DNA from: Pleurobrachia bachei
Taxonomy: Eukaryota; Ctenophora; Tentaculata; Cydippida; Pleurobrachiidae
Assembly: GCA_000695325.1 (NCBI GenBank)
Contig: AVPN01000409.1
Coordinates: forward strand, 13,918 to 54,873
DNA: 40,956 bases
Direction of reading: 5' to 3'
Within the stretch, counting starts at the first letter, position 1. Every line of letters begins with the position of its first letter. The notes below the pieces were generated by a model. That model did not search any database, was not told the origin of the DNA, and was given only the letters and a program-made list of their open reading frames with translations. Both the position numbers and the translations under genes were made by a program. Positions 1 through 10,425 of this stretch are shown here, in pieces.

Positions 1-714
1 TCGCGTGAGCGCGCAAACGACTAGCAGGCACGGTATCCGTGACAGACCCTGGTTAACATATGATATACACGCAAAACAATTCCGCGCACGACTTTGCGGG
101 GTGAACAGTTGAAAAAAATGGAATATACTCTGATCTGAACCAATGGCTCCCTTTCGACTCATCTACTCATCTAGCAGATATAGAAAGTGACAGTTCAAAT
201 GGGAGAAAGATCATAGTACACAAATACTCAGGAAATCCGCAAAAGAAAAGCGTATAGTAGTAGGGAGAAATAGGTATTAGGTGAGATCACAATGACCTGC
301 AGGCGAGAGCCCAGGAAAGACATAGTAGTGAAGGAAGCCCAGGAATTCACAAAATGAAGAGAAAGAAAGATCATAGCTAGGACGAAAGTTCTAGGAAGAA
401 AGATCAGAGTGGTAAAATAAACAAAAGCAAGAACAACATATTACATTCGTCATTCGCTGAGAACCCTATTCAATTGCCAGATCTATCGAATTATGCACTC
501 TTGACTCTAACCCTTTCTATCCCTATCTCTTTTCATCTATCACCCTCAATAAATTAGGGGATCACATCACGCGCAGTGCCTGATGAGTAATATGTGAGAT
601 AAGTATATCCTGGGTGATCTGATCTGATCTAGTGATCTGATCGATGGATATTTTGGCCTAAGCATCATGCATAGGTAGACCATGTGTGTAAGTAACTGAA
701 CAATTGAGACTTAC
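1..714. other. No gene recognised (left edge)
   Basis: I see no exon, RNA gene or mobile element that I can support here. There is a short run of repeated gatctgat units near 618-650. If the membrane-anchor exon at 715-877 is real, the rest of its gene must lie in this stretch or off the left edge, but I could not pick out a convincing next exon. Confidence 0.4.
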
Positions 715-877
715 GTTTATCAAACAGAACTTCTGCCGCCTCCCCATCCTGTACATTATATTGCAGCAACAGATAGGAGTACAATGTTAGGATAAGAAAT
801 GTAAACCCGCCAATTAGGGTGGTAGTTGGAAGTTGCTCCAACCTGGTTTTCCTCTGATGGTAATGGTAGTTTGCCAT
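715..877 (-). CDS. Likely first coding exon of a single-pass membrane protein
   Basis: Reading leftwards from the ATG at 877, 54 codons are open and end at a good splice donor (exon ...GATAAAC, then GTAAGT at 714). The peptide has a short basic N-terminus (MANYHYHQRKTRLEQ), then one hydrophobic stretch at about residues 20-41 (LIGGFTFLILTLYSYLLL), then a polar acidic segment. This is the layout of a type II signal anchor, as in many Golgi enzymes, or of a small membrane protein. The exon ends in phase 1. A consensus acceptor (tgtgtacag) lies just upstream of the ATG, so this may be a second exon whose start codon is elsewhere. I do not recognise the family, and the remaining exons are not visible. 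Confidence 0.4.
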
Positions 878-2612
878 ACTGTACACAGGACACAAAACAA
901 GGGTATACTAGTGATGTGCTGTGTAGCGTGCTTACACCTGTGTACGCAGCTAAAAGCACGTGAGCGCTTTTAAAACAGAGCTCTCGATGAGATGATGAAA
1001 GTACCTCAATACTCAGTGTGGAGGTCTGTTTACTGGCCATTGTTAGTTGTTATGTAGGTGAAAACTAAAACAAAGAATATATGGTATGCTAACCAGAGAT
1101 GCTACTAGAACCTGACATTTTCATCTCTGTATGATCCCTAGTTGCAACTAGTTGGTACCTAACTTAATGTGATGGAAGGTTGTATCTGTGTAAAAAAGTC
1201 ATCCCTTTCTCCGAATTCCGATCCCGTGAGTTCAAGAGAGTCAATTAACTGGGTTTAGTGTGCCAACAAGGGTTCCGGTGGAGATTTATACAAATCAGAT
1301 TTTTATAAATAGCTGATTGTCCTTGTCTCGGATAGCGCTCTACAAATCAGATTTAGTGAAAAGGTCTCTTCCAAGTTTCAACTCTATCAACATGTGTTCC
1401 TGTCGATTCAAATCACGAACATCACAGTAAGATGTGTCATACTAAAGGATATAAAGTCGAACCCGATTTATCGGGCCCCGATTTACCGGTAGGATAAACT
1501 AACTCCGACATAGGCACTGAACGGTAATTGACCCGGTATACCGGGCAAAATCCTTTCTATGTGAGTGGTTAATACTTGATAAACCCATTTCATAGCCGCT
1601 GTGGGATCAGTAATGCAATGGGCAGTGGGCACATTTGCGAGATTTGCTACTTCTAAGTCCCTCATGTCATGTCTGGAACGCGCGAGGCGTTTTTGTTGTT
1701 GACTTCGCGCAGTTATACAAAATACAAGTATACATGCGCGGCTCACATGTATTGCAGATATCCCTTGTTTGAGCGCCGACAAGCGCCAATGTGCTGTCGG
1801 ACCCCAACTTACCGGACCCCGACTTACCGAAGTCACAAAATAAATCCAAGCAAGGATAGCCCTCACATGCAGTAGAGGGGGAACACGATGTGAAAAGAAC
1901 CGATAAACAGGATTCTTTTTTATCAAATCAAAACTCGGAAGTTTTTGAAGCGAAATCTGAATTAATAACATTCGTTCAAATGTATCGATTTTTTTTCTCG
2001 GTATGGAAAACAGCTAGAATCGTGGGGCACGAATAAAATCCATAATAGCCGATTTCTGAATTTCTTAAAACGTCTTTAGTTTACTTAATTCACTTCACCT
2101 AGTTTAGAAAGTGAGATATTCGATCAGCAAAAACCAGAAAATTCTCTCTCCAAAATGTATGGTTTTTGTTGAACAGTCCAGTTTCCATTGAATATAAATC
2201 ACCTAAGTCATAGATTGTACATAGTAGCTTTTCCTACTGTCCCTTGTTGACCTATTTCATAATTATATAAGAATTGTCAATCACAGATCTCAGATCTCTC
2301 TTCTGTAGATTTAGAGTCCATCAGCTTGATTCACTTGACACAGTCTCCGTGCTCCGTATATATGAACAATTCAGCCATCAGCGGAGATCTGTCACCGGGC
2401 ACACTGTACACATCCACATTCTTCTGTTATCTGTAGGAAGGGAGAGATGTGTCACTGACGGGGTCTCTAAAGGGACTTGGTAACGAAATTAGGAGGTGTG
2501 GTGCAGGGGTTATAACCTAATTAAGCACCCCCTCCCCCTCATAAGCGGTAGACTTGGCGCATCTCTGTCTCTTTGGTACAACAAAGCATAATTCAGACCG
2601 GTTTCATTTATA
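878..2612. other. Intergenic; no gene recognised
   Basis: No convincing exon. Two fragments resembling pogo/Tigger transposon ends lie at 1456-1489 and 1796-1829 (separate entry). Open frames here, the longest 162 codons at 1483-1971, have no recognisable protein features. Confidence 0.4.
1456..1829. repeat. pogo/Tigger-like transposon end fragments
   Basis: Two same-direction copies, gtcgaacccgatttatcggg at 1456 and gtcggaccccaacttaccgg at 1796, each repeat a unit of about 16-17 bases ending in TTACCGG. The terminal repeats of pogo/Tigger Tc1-mariner elements start CAGT and have this tandem form. Related ends occur at 24628-24670, 28121-28176, 29056-29111, 30441-30482 and about 34300-34382. 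I cannot pair left and right ends here, so the element is taken as fragmentary. Confidence 0.35.
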
Positions 2613-5291
2613 CTACATATTAGACAGTCTGAACAAGACACATGGTCTGCAGTTTACTGGAAGAATCACGTTGTGAAAATTTGGCGGCACTATGTGTAGC
2701 AGAACCTGTCTGGCGCCGCGACCCCATCTGAGCGCACAATCGGCAAATGGGGTATACAGAGCAGAACCAAACATCACACTGGGGTTCGTGGTAAGGGGCC
2801 GTGGACTAGTTTGGTAACGAAGTAACCCCTCTCTTACCAATGGACAACGTACCTTTTCTTCGTATTGTCGTGGTCTAGAATCCTCACAAAATAGGGTGAG
2901 ACGCTTTGTAGATACAGCTGTGGCTTTACAGCAGAGCCCCTCTTGGGGACATGAACCGTTACACCACTGAAAACGGGTGGAGCTGGTTACTAACCAGTGG
3001 TTAGTAAAATGGGAGAGCTGATGATAGTTGGATGATTTGGGGGAGATCAGTGGTGATGGTAGTTGTCTCATATGAGACCCTCCTCTGCGGCTTCGTGAGG
3101 CCGCGTAGCGAGGTTGCGCGATGTACAGTCAGTGTATGACAAGATGGTAGTTAGAAATTCAAAGGAATAGAGCTCGGAAGAGTAGCTGTTGCATAGGACA
3201 GAAAATGCTAAATACTTACCAAGTTTGATACTTTTTCTTGGCTCTTACAATCATCGACCTCTACCCTCCTTGAATACCTTCGTCCCACGCACGTATCACA
3301 TCTCCTAGCAGCGCATCTCCTCCTATCTGTAGTAGTGGGACAGTTCTGGCCGTTCTGGGTGATGATAGTCCTGGTCCTTGTTTGATACCCGTCCTCGCAG
3401 GAGTCGCTGCATTTACTCCACTCACTCCACTGGCCCACTTCACATTGTTGTTCTATATTGGGGGAGGGGGATGTTTTTTTCTATTGGGGGAGATGTTGAT
3501 ATGGAACATTTCGTACACGCTTTGGACTAGCTTCAAGGAACCGAAACCGGTGTGTAGAGGCCGAGGACTCAAAATACTCGTACACGTTTTTAACTAGCTT
3601 CAAGGAACCGAAACCGGTGTGTAGAGGCCGAGGACTCAAAATACAGAGTTTCTAGTTGTTTTATCACTTACCGATACAGTTGGGAACAAAAGTATCCCAT
3701 CTCCCATCCTGGCCACACCGGGTTATTATATAGGCAGTGGAGGATTGTCCGTCAAACACGTGGGCCCAGTTGCATGTGTAATAAAATACACTCCCATAAT
3801 CTGTGGAAGTTCCCAGAATCCGAGTTTGTAGGGGATGGGGAGGTGGTCCACAATCCACACCTGGAGAGAGTTATTGCCATTTCCATATATGGTAACAAAC
3901 TACAAAGAGTATAGTTCCATATATGGTAAGAAAGATTGTAGATACATATATATGGTAAGGAATAGTTAATACATAACTATTAGTTATATCTGCGTATGCA
4001 TTGTGGTGGCCTATGTGCAGAAGGATTTTCGCAAGTAGCAAGATATCATTTCATCTCTCCTCTCTACCAGAGAGATTGATAGAAAGATAGAGTATCTCCC
4101 CCTCTCTCTCTCCCTCTCCGTCTCTCTTTCTCGCTCCTTCTCTCTCCTTCTCTCTCTCAATCCCACCCACGCGACCACTTGCACGCTCTAATCCGCTACA
4201 ATAGCATTCTGCGGTTCACTCACGTTCACACTGCGGTGGGGTCCCACTCCAACTTCCATTTGATAGGCACATCCTTTCTCTTTCTCCAATCAGATCCCAT
4301 CCTGCATCACAAGTATACCGGGCTATGGAGTCGAACCAATAACTGTCAGTCTCTATCTGACCATTGTTAGGGACATCTGGTTCGCCGCAGTCGATATAAC
4401 TCACTAGAGAGATGGGGAATGTAGGTTAAAATGGAGTTTGAATGGATCGTGCGTCACACAAAAGGACACGGAAAAATTTAAACAAATTCTCTCAAAGGGG
4501 AGGACAATATATCTTATGCCCAATTGTAAAAAAGACAATGAGAGAGGGGGATTTAAACGCATGCCTTTGTCGGTGCATGTAGTATGTTGAGTACGGGGTA
4601 ACCAGACGAATGCTAAACCATGGTACCACATTTGCTGAGCTAGTTGTGCTGCCTCACTGAAACGAATAATGTGTTACACAGTATTGACTCAAGGGTCCGA
4701 ACCGTCACAAAAAGTAAAATGCGTCGTGGGCCAGTAGCCACACAATTCTAGGTTATTTAAAGAGAAAAGCCGAACGTTTGTAATTTCTTCTTCTGAGTAT
4801 AGTTCCATATATGGTAAGAAAGATTGTAGATACATATATATGGTAAGGAATAGTTAATACATAACTATTAGTTATATCTGCGTATGCATTGTGGTGGCCT
4901 ATGTGCAGAAGGATTTTCGCAAGTAGCAAGATATCATTTCATCTCTCCTCTCTACCAGAGAGATTGATAGAAAGATAGAGTATCTCCCCCTCTCTCTCTC
5001 CCTCTCCGTCTCTCTTTCTCGCTCCTTCTCTCTCCTTCTCTCTCTCAATCCCACCCACGCGACCACTTGCACGCTCTAATCCGCTACAATAGCATTCTGC
5101 GGTTCACTCACGTTCACACTGCGGTGGGGTCCCACTCCAACTTCCATTTGATAGGCACATCCTTTCTCTTTCTCCAATCAGATCCCATCCTGCATCACAA
5201 GTATACCGGGCTATGGAGTCGAACCAATAACTGTCAGTCTCTATCTGACCATTGTTAGGGACATCTGGTTCGCCGCAGTCGATATAACTCA
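2613..5291 (-). CDS. Secreted sushi-TSP1-cystine-knot protein (5' end not found)
   Basis: A matrix or adhesion-type extracellular protein built from disulphide domains. Exons in transcript order: sushi 5112-5291 (duplicate) and 4224-4403; sushi 3672-3860; TSP1 plus start of the cystine knot 3220-3452; cystine knot 2853-2966; probable last exon 2613-2705. The sushi exons begin DCGEP and DCGPPP and hold the usual cysteine/tryptophan pattern. The TSP1 part reads WSEWSKCSDSCEDG with the WxxW and CxxxC signature. It runs into RRVEVDDCKS and, across a phase-0 intron, WCNGSC...CC...LFCED, the pattern of a C-terminal cystine knot (CTCK). Phases fit throughout: sushi introns are 1-1, the knot intron 0-0. 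The last exon (ending VNCRPC, stop at 2613) is the weakest call because the usual CxC spacing is not seen. No signal-peptide exon or AATAAA was found. The PLC-like gene ends just upstream at about 5751, so the start must lie in 5292-5750 or was missed. Confidence 0.7.
3512..3645. repeat. 67-base tandem duplication in intron
   Basis: Two head-to-tail copies of a unit starting cgtacacg (3512-3578 and 3579-3645) differ at a few bases near the left end. They lie in the intron between the TSP1 and second sushi exons. Confidence 0.85.
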
Positions 5292-5682
5292 CTAGAGAGA
5301 TGGGGAATGTAGGTTAAAATGGAGTTTGAATGGATCGTGCGTCACACAAAAGGACACGGAAAAATTTAAACAAATTCTCTCAAAGGGGAGGACAATATAT
5401 CTTATGCCCAATTGTAAAAAAGACAATGAGAGAGGGGGATTTAAACGCATGCCTTTGTCGGTGCATGTAGTATGTTGAGTACGGGGTAACCAGACGAATG
5501 CTAAACCATGGTACCACATTTGCTGAGCTAGTTGTGCTGCCTCACTGAAACGAATAATGTGTTACACAGTATTGACTCAAGGGTCCGAACCGTCACAAAA
5601 AGTAAAATGCGTCGTGGGCCAGTAGCCACACAATTCTAGGTTATTTAAAGAGAAAAGCCGAACGTTTGTAATTTCTTCTTCT
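3907..5682. repeat. Exact 888-base tandem duplication holding a sushi exon
   Basis: 3907-4794 and 4795-5682 are head-to-tail copies in which I see no difference. Each contains one sushi exon (4224-4403; 5112-5291), its flanking introns and a CT-rich tract. The exon is symmetric (phase 1-1), so reading both copies would add a second identical sushi domain without shifting the frame. Complete identity even in introns means a very recent event or an assembly duplication. Confidence 0.9.
4549..4660 (-). repeat. Possible tRNA-derived SINE head
   Basis: On the minus strand, TAGCTCAGCAAATG resembles a pol III A box, and about 80 bases further GCGTTTAAATCCC resembles a B box. The spacing is long for a tRNA. 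An exact copy lies at 5437-5548 because of the 888-base duplication. No tail or target duplication was seen. Confidence 0.2.
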
Positions 5683-5779
5683 CATTTGTCGCCTGATGAT
5701 TCGTTTCCCGTAAGGGTTACGATGAAACATGTGTAGCGTCCTAAATACAGTTTATTACTTTGTTGTAATTTCTTCTTCT
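5666..5779. mobile_element. Short insertion with 17-base direct repeats in the PLC-like 3' UTR
   Basis: The 17-mer ttgtaatttcttcttct occurs at 5666-5682 and 5763-5779 and flanks an 80-base insert (5683-5762), as a retroposition target duplication would. The insert carries a hammerhead-ribozyme-like core on the plus strand (CTGATGA 5693-5699, a GC-containing hairpin, GAAAC 5724-5728). On the minus strand it carries the AATAAA that appears to end the PLC-like transcript (TTTATT at 5751-5756). The element family is not identified. Confidence 0.4.
5751..5756 (-). terminator. Poly(A) signal AATAAA of the PLC-like gene
   Basis: Minus-strand AATAAA lies 24 bases beyond the TAA stop at 5780-5782, the expected distance for a very short 3' UTR. 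It separates this gene from the sushi-TSP1 gene downstream. Confidence 0.65.
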
Positions 5780-6056
5780 TTACTTTGGATTGCGAGGAAT
5801 GGCAAATGTATGTCCGGACCGCCCACACAGTTCATCTCCCGTTCCAGAATTAGGTATCCGGTAGTAGTTGGAAGACACAACAAACCTCCCGCCCCTGCTC
5901 CTACAAGCAAGATGGAGCTTCTTAGTGCAGTTTGTGTTGACCCAGCCATAGATCTCAGTCTGGCTGTCAAATCTGAAGGCAGTACACCCCTGGCTACAGT
6001 TTGTATTGGAATGGTGGGGCAACCAGGTCCAGCTACAGCCTGAAAAGAGGGTAGTT

Positions 6057-6109
<53 letters not shown>

Positions 6110-8330
6110 GAGACAGAGAGAGAGACAGAGAGAGAGACAGAGAGAGAGAAGCAGGGATAGCGTCAACAAGTCGCTCATGGTTTCATGGTAACTCAATGAC
6201 AGATCAGTAGTGGTATAAACGCTTACTAAACAGATTGGAGAGAGAGGTAGCCTGAAGGGCAACTGGTGTACCACAGGTGGCTAGTCGTTGTGCCAATCCC
6301 TTGCTCGGTTGGGTCGGAGATCTGTACAGTTTAACCTCGGCCCCCCTTCGCAGGATTAGGTCTACCTAGCAGGGGAGAGAGAAGGTTTTATAAAGGAGCA
6401 CCTTTAGTAGAGGAGAAAGATTTATAAAGGAGTGCCGCCCATAAATGATAGGGGTCTCATAGGCCACTAGGGCTCACACAAGCAACATATTCGATTTGGT
6501 GGGATTAGGTTAGCACCTCTTAGTGCCCTAATATACCGCTTCTGCAGCGGCTAAACCTTTAGAAGATCCTTACAAATCTCGCTACAAAACTACCACAATG
6601 GCACAATTCCTAACCCACTGCATAGGCCGGAATAATTCCAACTACATAGCCAAAAGTTACTGAAACCACTATACAGGAACTGTACCTACTTGAAATAATT
6701 GAGACCTATAATTTATGACATTACTCACATGAATTTTATCGTAGTAGAAGAGAGAGAATGACTGCTGAAGGTCTGGGGAGCATGACACTCTTTCTGCTGG
6801 AGACCGCCCTGCAGCACTGATACTCTTCACATTGACGTCTGCGGTAATATATTAGTGAGAAATGCAGATCGGGTTAGTGGCAGCAATAGAGAGGAGGGGA
6901 GAGAGGAGGGGGAGAGAGGAGGGGGAGAGAGGAGGGTGAGAGAGGAGGGGGAGAGAGGAGGGGAGAGAGGAGGGGGAGAGAGAACTAGGTGGAGAGGAGG
7001 GAATATGCCTATAGTTGTCAGGGTATATTTGGCCGAATATCCCTCTCCTAACACCTAATTATTATAAGAATTCCTAACCCGCTCTTCACTTTCAGAGCCT
7101 AGAAATCTTTAGTAGCAAACCGCATTCCCACACTACGTGTGACACATAGGAGAGAGACACTTTGGAGTTTGGGGCGGCTAGAAAGAATCCTATTCACGTG
7201 TTATATTTCTCCTAAAATAGCCAACCAACTTCAAAAATATAGGGATGGAAATTTAAGGAAAGAACCCTACTAAAGGGAGCTACTAAAGAACAACTTACAG
7301 TCGGTGGTGTGGGCAGGAAACAGGAACTCTCCTCCGAAGGTACAAGTAGACCTCACCATAATGTTCTTGCCCTGGTCTCGGAGCTCACCCAACGATGGGA
7401 AGCTGGTAGCGTTCTATCTAGAGAGAAGACGACAGAAAAGCAACGAGTGTCACATATTACTGCAATGACAATTAATTTACTGGTGTGTTATAGCTGGGTG
7501 ACGCCAGACTGTGAAACTGGGGTTAAAGCCCCGAACAATACACTAGTATTGAGGAAAGCGCCCAGCTTGTAAAGGGCGTTTGCAAAAGAGCAGCTGCCAA
7601 AAACCTACCTTAACGTCAGCTGGTTTCAATAACCTCGATCCGAACAGCTTTAGAAGGGCCCTCAGCTCTGGAAGACTCTTACAACTGGTTTCCATAGAGA
7701 CAAAGTCAATCAGATCTACTACTATAAACTCTCCCTGGTTTTGATTCATCCATCTTATTAGTTCTCGAACCGTATCACGAAACACTGGTGAACCCTGAAG
7801 CGTAGTTGGTCGAAAAATCAGATTTTCCCCGAAGAGAAATGAGGAGTGAATATTTGGCTGATAAAATTGTCCAAATTGAGCAATAGAGGTTATCATATCA
7901 GGGACAATTTGGTGATCAGTGCCAAAACAAAAAACAGAAAACTAACAGATTTATCGATATTTGCACTCACCTTATGGCATCCCGTATGAACCCCATTAGC
8001 CCGTAGTGAAAACTTCCTACACCAATTATACTTCTTAGACCGTCTCCTGGATGAGGCCGGGTACCTAATTCTCAATGATTTCTTCATTGCATCACACTCA
8101 TCTGAAGAAAGGTGGAAGTGAGAGACAGAGAAAGCTGTAGCGGCTCACTCTCAGCAGACACAAACTAGAGAGGGGACTAGGGTGCACAGTTACAAATTAA
8201 AATTAAGGGGCCACTGCAGGTGCAGTGCAGATAACAAACACTTATTAAACGCGGTCATCAAGACAAACAGACAGACAGACAAACAGGCAAACAAACAGAC
8301 AGACAAACAAACATATAAACAGACAAACAG

Positions 8331-8367
<37 letters not shown>

Positions 8368-8804
8368 AACAAACAAACAGATTAACAAACAGACAAAAAG
8401 ACAAACAAACAGACAAACAAACTCTTACTTTGAACTGAAGCACACAGCCGAAGATGCTCTCTAAACCTTGAAACATAATGTAACTCCAGTACTAGTCTCC
8501 TAACCCCTGCATCCAACTGATCGGTTATAGTCAACTCCTGGTTTTGAAATGATATACTCCCCCTGATGCAATCAACCTCATTTACACAGTGCTGCCCCCA
8601 CCGCTCCAAGTTTCGGAGTGTCCGGTTTAGGGAGGGTGGGATTTGGTAATTGTTCGAGATCCATGTGCTGCACATGGGTACCGTTGAGATACTCGAGTTG
8701 AGAGTCAACTTGTTTTGAAACTGGTGAACAAACTGAAGCCAGGATATTGTAGATGTTGTTGATGTGAGGATTAAAAGAAGAAAAGATAACAGGTGGTGTA
8801 GCAT
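5780..8804 (-). CDS. Secreted PI-PLC X-domain-like protein (probably inactive)
   Basis: Seven exons: 8429-8804, 7971-8101, 7609-7857, 7299-7413, 6729-6838, 6227-6365, 5780-6039. All junctions are GT..AG and the phases match, giving 1380 bases, 459 residues plus stop. Residues 1-19 are a signal peptide ([19 protein letters not shown]). The X-domain signature QLDAGVR (96-102) is followed by LELH (106-109), then [11 protein letters not shown]-like helix text in exon 3 ([19 protein letters not shown]) and [14 protein letters not shown] in exon 4. The tail is cysteine-rich and ends [18 protein letters not shown], a C-type-lectin-like pattern. In active family members a His stands in the SHNS/THNS motif and another in LCHG. 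Here I read SNNYQ (50-54) and LCA (120-122), so both catalytic His seem lost. The exon 3 acceptor has an alternative (longer exon, but it leaves only a 29-base intron). The first three exons are copied at 9121-10316. Confidence 0.8.
6058..6150. repeat. (GA)n microsatellite
   Basis: A run of ag dinucleotides with interspersed gacagagaga units, in the last intron of the PLC-like gene. Confidence 0.95.
6889..6990. repeat. GA-rich minisatellite
   Basis: Imperfect units of about 11-13 bases (gagaggaggggga) lie in the fourth intron of the PLC-like gene, just upstream of exon 5. Confidence 0.9.
8262..8423. repeat. (ACAG/ACAA)n and (AC)n microsatellite
   Basis: Simple repeat in intron 1 of the PLC-like gene, ending 5 bases from the exon 1 donor. 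An equivalent copy lies at about 9774-9935. Confidence 0.95.
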
Positions 8805-9120
8805 ATTCTACAGTAACCCACGGGAGATATTAATTCCACACCCCGCGTTGAGCTTCACCTAGTGTGTCCGGTGTAAAGTATATGAACAATCCAAACCCCG
8901 TGCGGCAGTTGTTCTGCAATCCGGAGAAGACGACAGAAAAGCTACGAGTGTCACATATCACTGCAATGACAATAAATTTACTGGTGTGTTATAGCCCCGA
9001 TCAAACTGGGTGACGCCAGACTGTGAAACTGGGGTTAAAGCCCCGAACAATACACTAGTATTGAGGAAAGCGCCCAGCTTGTAAAGGGCGTTTGCAAAAG
9101 AGCAGCTGCCAAAAACCTAC

Positions 9121-9842
9121 CTTAACGTCAGCTGGTTTCAATAACCTCGATCCGAACAGCTTTAGAAGGGCCCTCAGCTCTGGAAGACTCTTACAACTGG
9201 TTTCCATAGAGACAAAGTCAATCAGATCTACTACTATAAACTCTCCCTGGTTTTGATTCATCCATCTTATCAGTTCTCGAACCGTATCACGAAACACTGG
9301 TGAACCCTGAAGCGTAGTTGGTCGAAAAATCAGATTTTCCCCGAAGAGAAATGAGGAGTGAATATTTGGCTGATAAAATTGTCCAAATTGAGCAATAGAG
9401 GTTATCATATCAGGGACAATTTGGTGATCAGTGCCAAAACAAAAAACAGAAAACTAACAGATTTATCGATATTTGCACTCACCTTATGGCATCCCGTATG
9501 AACCCCATTAGCCCGTAGTGAGAACTTCCTACACCAATTGTACTTCTTAGACCGTCTCCTGGATGAGGCCGGATACCTAATTCTCAATGATTTCTTCATT
9601 GCATCACACTCATCTGAAGAAAGGTGGAAGTGAGAGACAGAGAAAGCTGTAGCGGCTCACTCTCAGCAGACACAAACTAGAGAGGGGACTAGGGTGCACA
9701 GTTACAAATTAAAATTAAGGGGCCACTGCAGGTGCAGTGCAGATAACAAACACTTATTAAACGCGGTCATCAAGACAAACAGACAGACAGACAAACAGGC
9801 AAACAAACAGACAGACAAACAAACATATAAACAGACAAACAG

Positions 9843-9879
<37 letters not shown>

Positions 9880-10316
9880 AACAAACAAACAGATTAACAA
9901 ACAGACAAAAAGACAAACAAACAGACAAACAAACTCTTACTTTGAACTGAAGCACACAGCCGAAGATGCTCTCTAAACCTTGAAACATAATGTAACTCAA
10001 GTACTAGTCTCCTAACCCCTGCATCCAACTGATCGGTTATAGTCAACTCCTGGTTTTGAAATGATATACTCCCCCTGATGCAATCAACCTCATTTACACA
10101 GTGCTGCCCCCACCGCTCCAAGTTGCGGAGTGTCCGGTTTAGGGAGGGTGGGATTTGGTAATTGTTCGAGATCCATGTGCTACACATGGGTACCGTCGAG
10201 ATACTCGAGTTGAGAGTCAACTTGTTTTGAAACTGGTGAACAAACTGAAGCCAGGATATTGTAGATGTTGTTGATGTGAGGATTAAAAGAAGAAAAGATA
10301 ACAGGTGGTGTAGCAT
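9121..10316 (-). pseudogene. Duplicate 5' half of the PLC-like gene (exons 1-3 only)
   Basis: Copies of exon 1 (9941-10316), exon 2 (9483-9613) and exon 3 (9121-9369), with signal peptide and X-domain start intact and nearly identical to the 8804-7609 copies. Exons 4-7 are absent before the next copy begins. The product would be a truncated protein unless exon 3 here splices over the inner copy to exon 4 at 7413, which keeps the frame (exon 3 ends phase 0). It could equally be the second allele placed in tandem by the assembler. Confidence 0.75.
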
Positions 10317-10425
10317 ATTCTACAGTAACCCACGGGAGATATTAATTCCACACCCCGCGTTGAGCTTCACCTAGTGTGTCCGGTGTAAAGTATATGAACA
10401 ATTCAAACCCCGCGGCGGCAGTTGA

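Larger units (their letters stand above)
7423..10425. repeat. 1.5-kb tandem duplication of the PLC-like 5' half
   Basis: Units 7423-8923 and 8924-10425 (offset 1501 rising to 1512 after an 11-base indel) differ at only a few sites. Each contains exons 1-3 of the PLC-like gene, the upstream flank and the (ACAG)n/(AC)n repeat. The outer copy lacks exons 4-7. Confidence 0.9.

Noticed and set aside
1005-1040. MASKQTSTLSIE as a first exon upstream of the membrane-anchor exon
   Set aside because: The donor GTACTT is weak and the phase does not lead into the membrane-anchor frame.
3065-3078. 14-base perfect palindrome gtctcatatgagac
   Set aside because: Short palindromes of this size are expected by chance in 41 kb; no partner feature.
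5780-6274. 164-codon open frame taken as a single exon
   Set aside because: Its first half is CT-repeat intron. The real exon starts at 6039 after a CAG acceptor and joins exon 6 in phase.
7609-7899. Longer version of PLC-like exon 3 starting after TTAG
   Set aside because: It keeps the frame but would leave an intron of only 29 bases; the acceptor at 7858 gives a normal intron and a pyrimidine tract.
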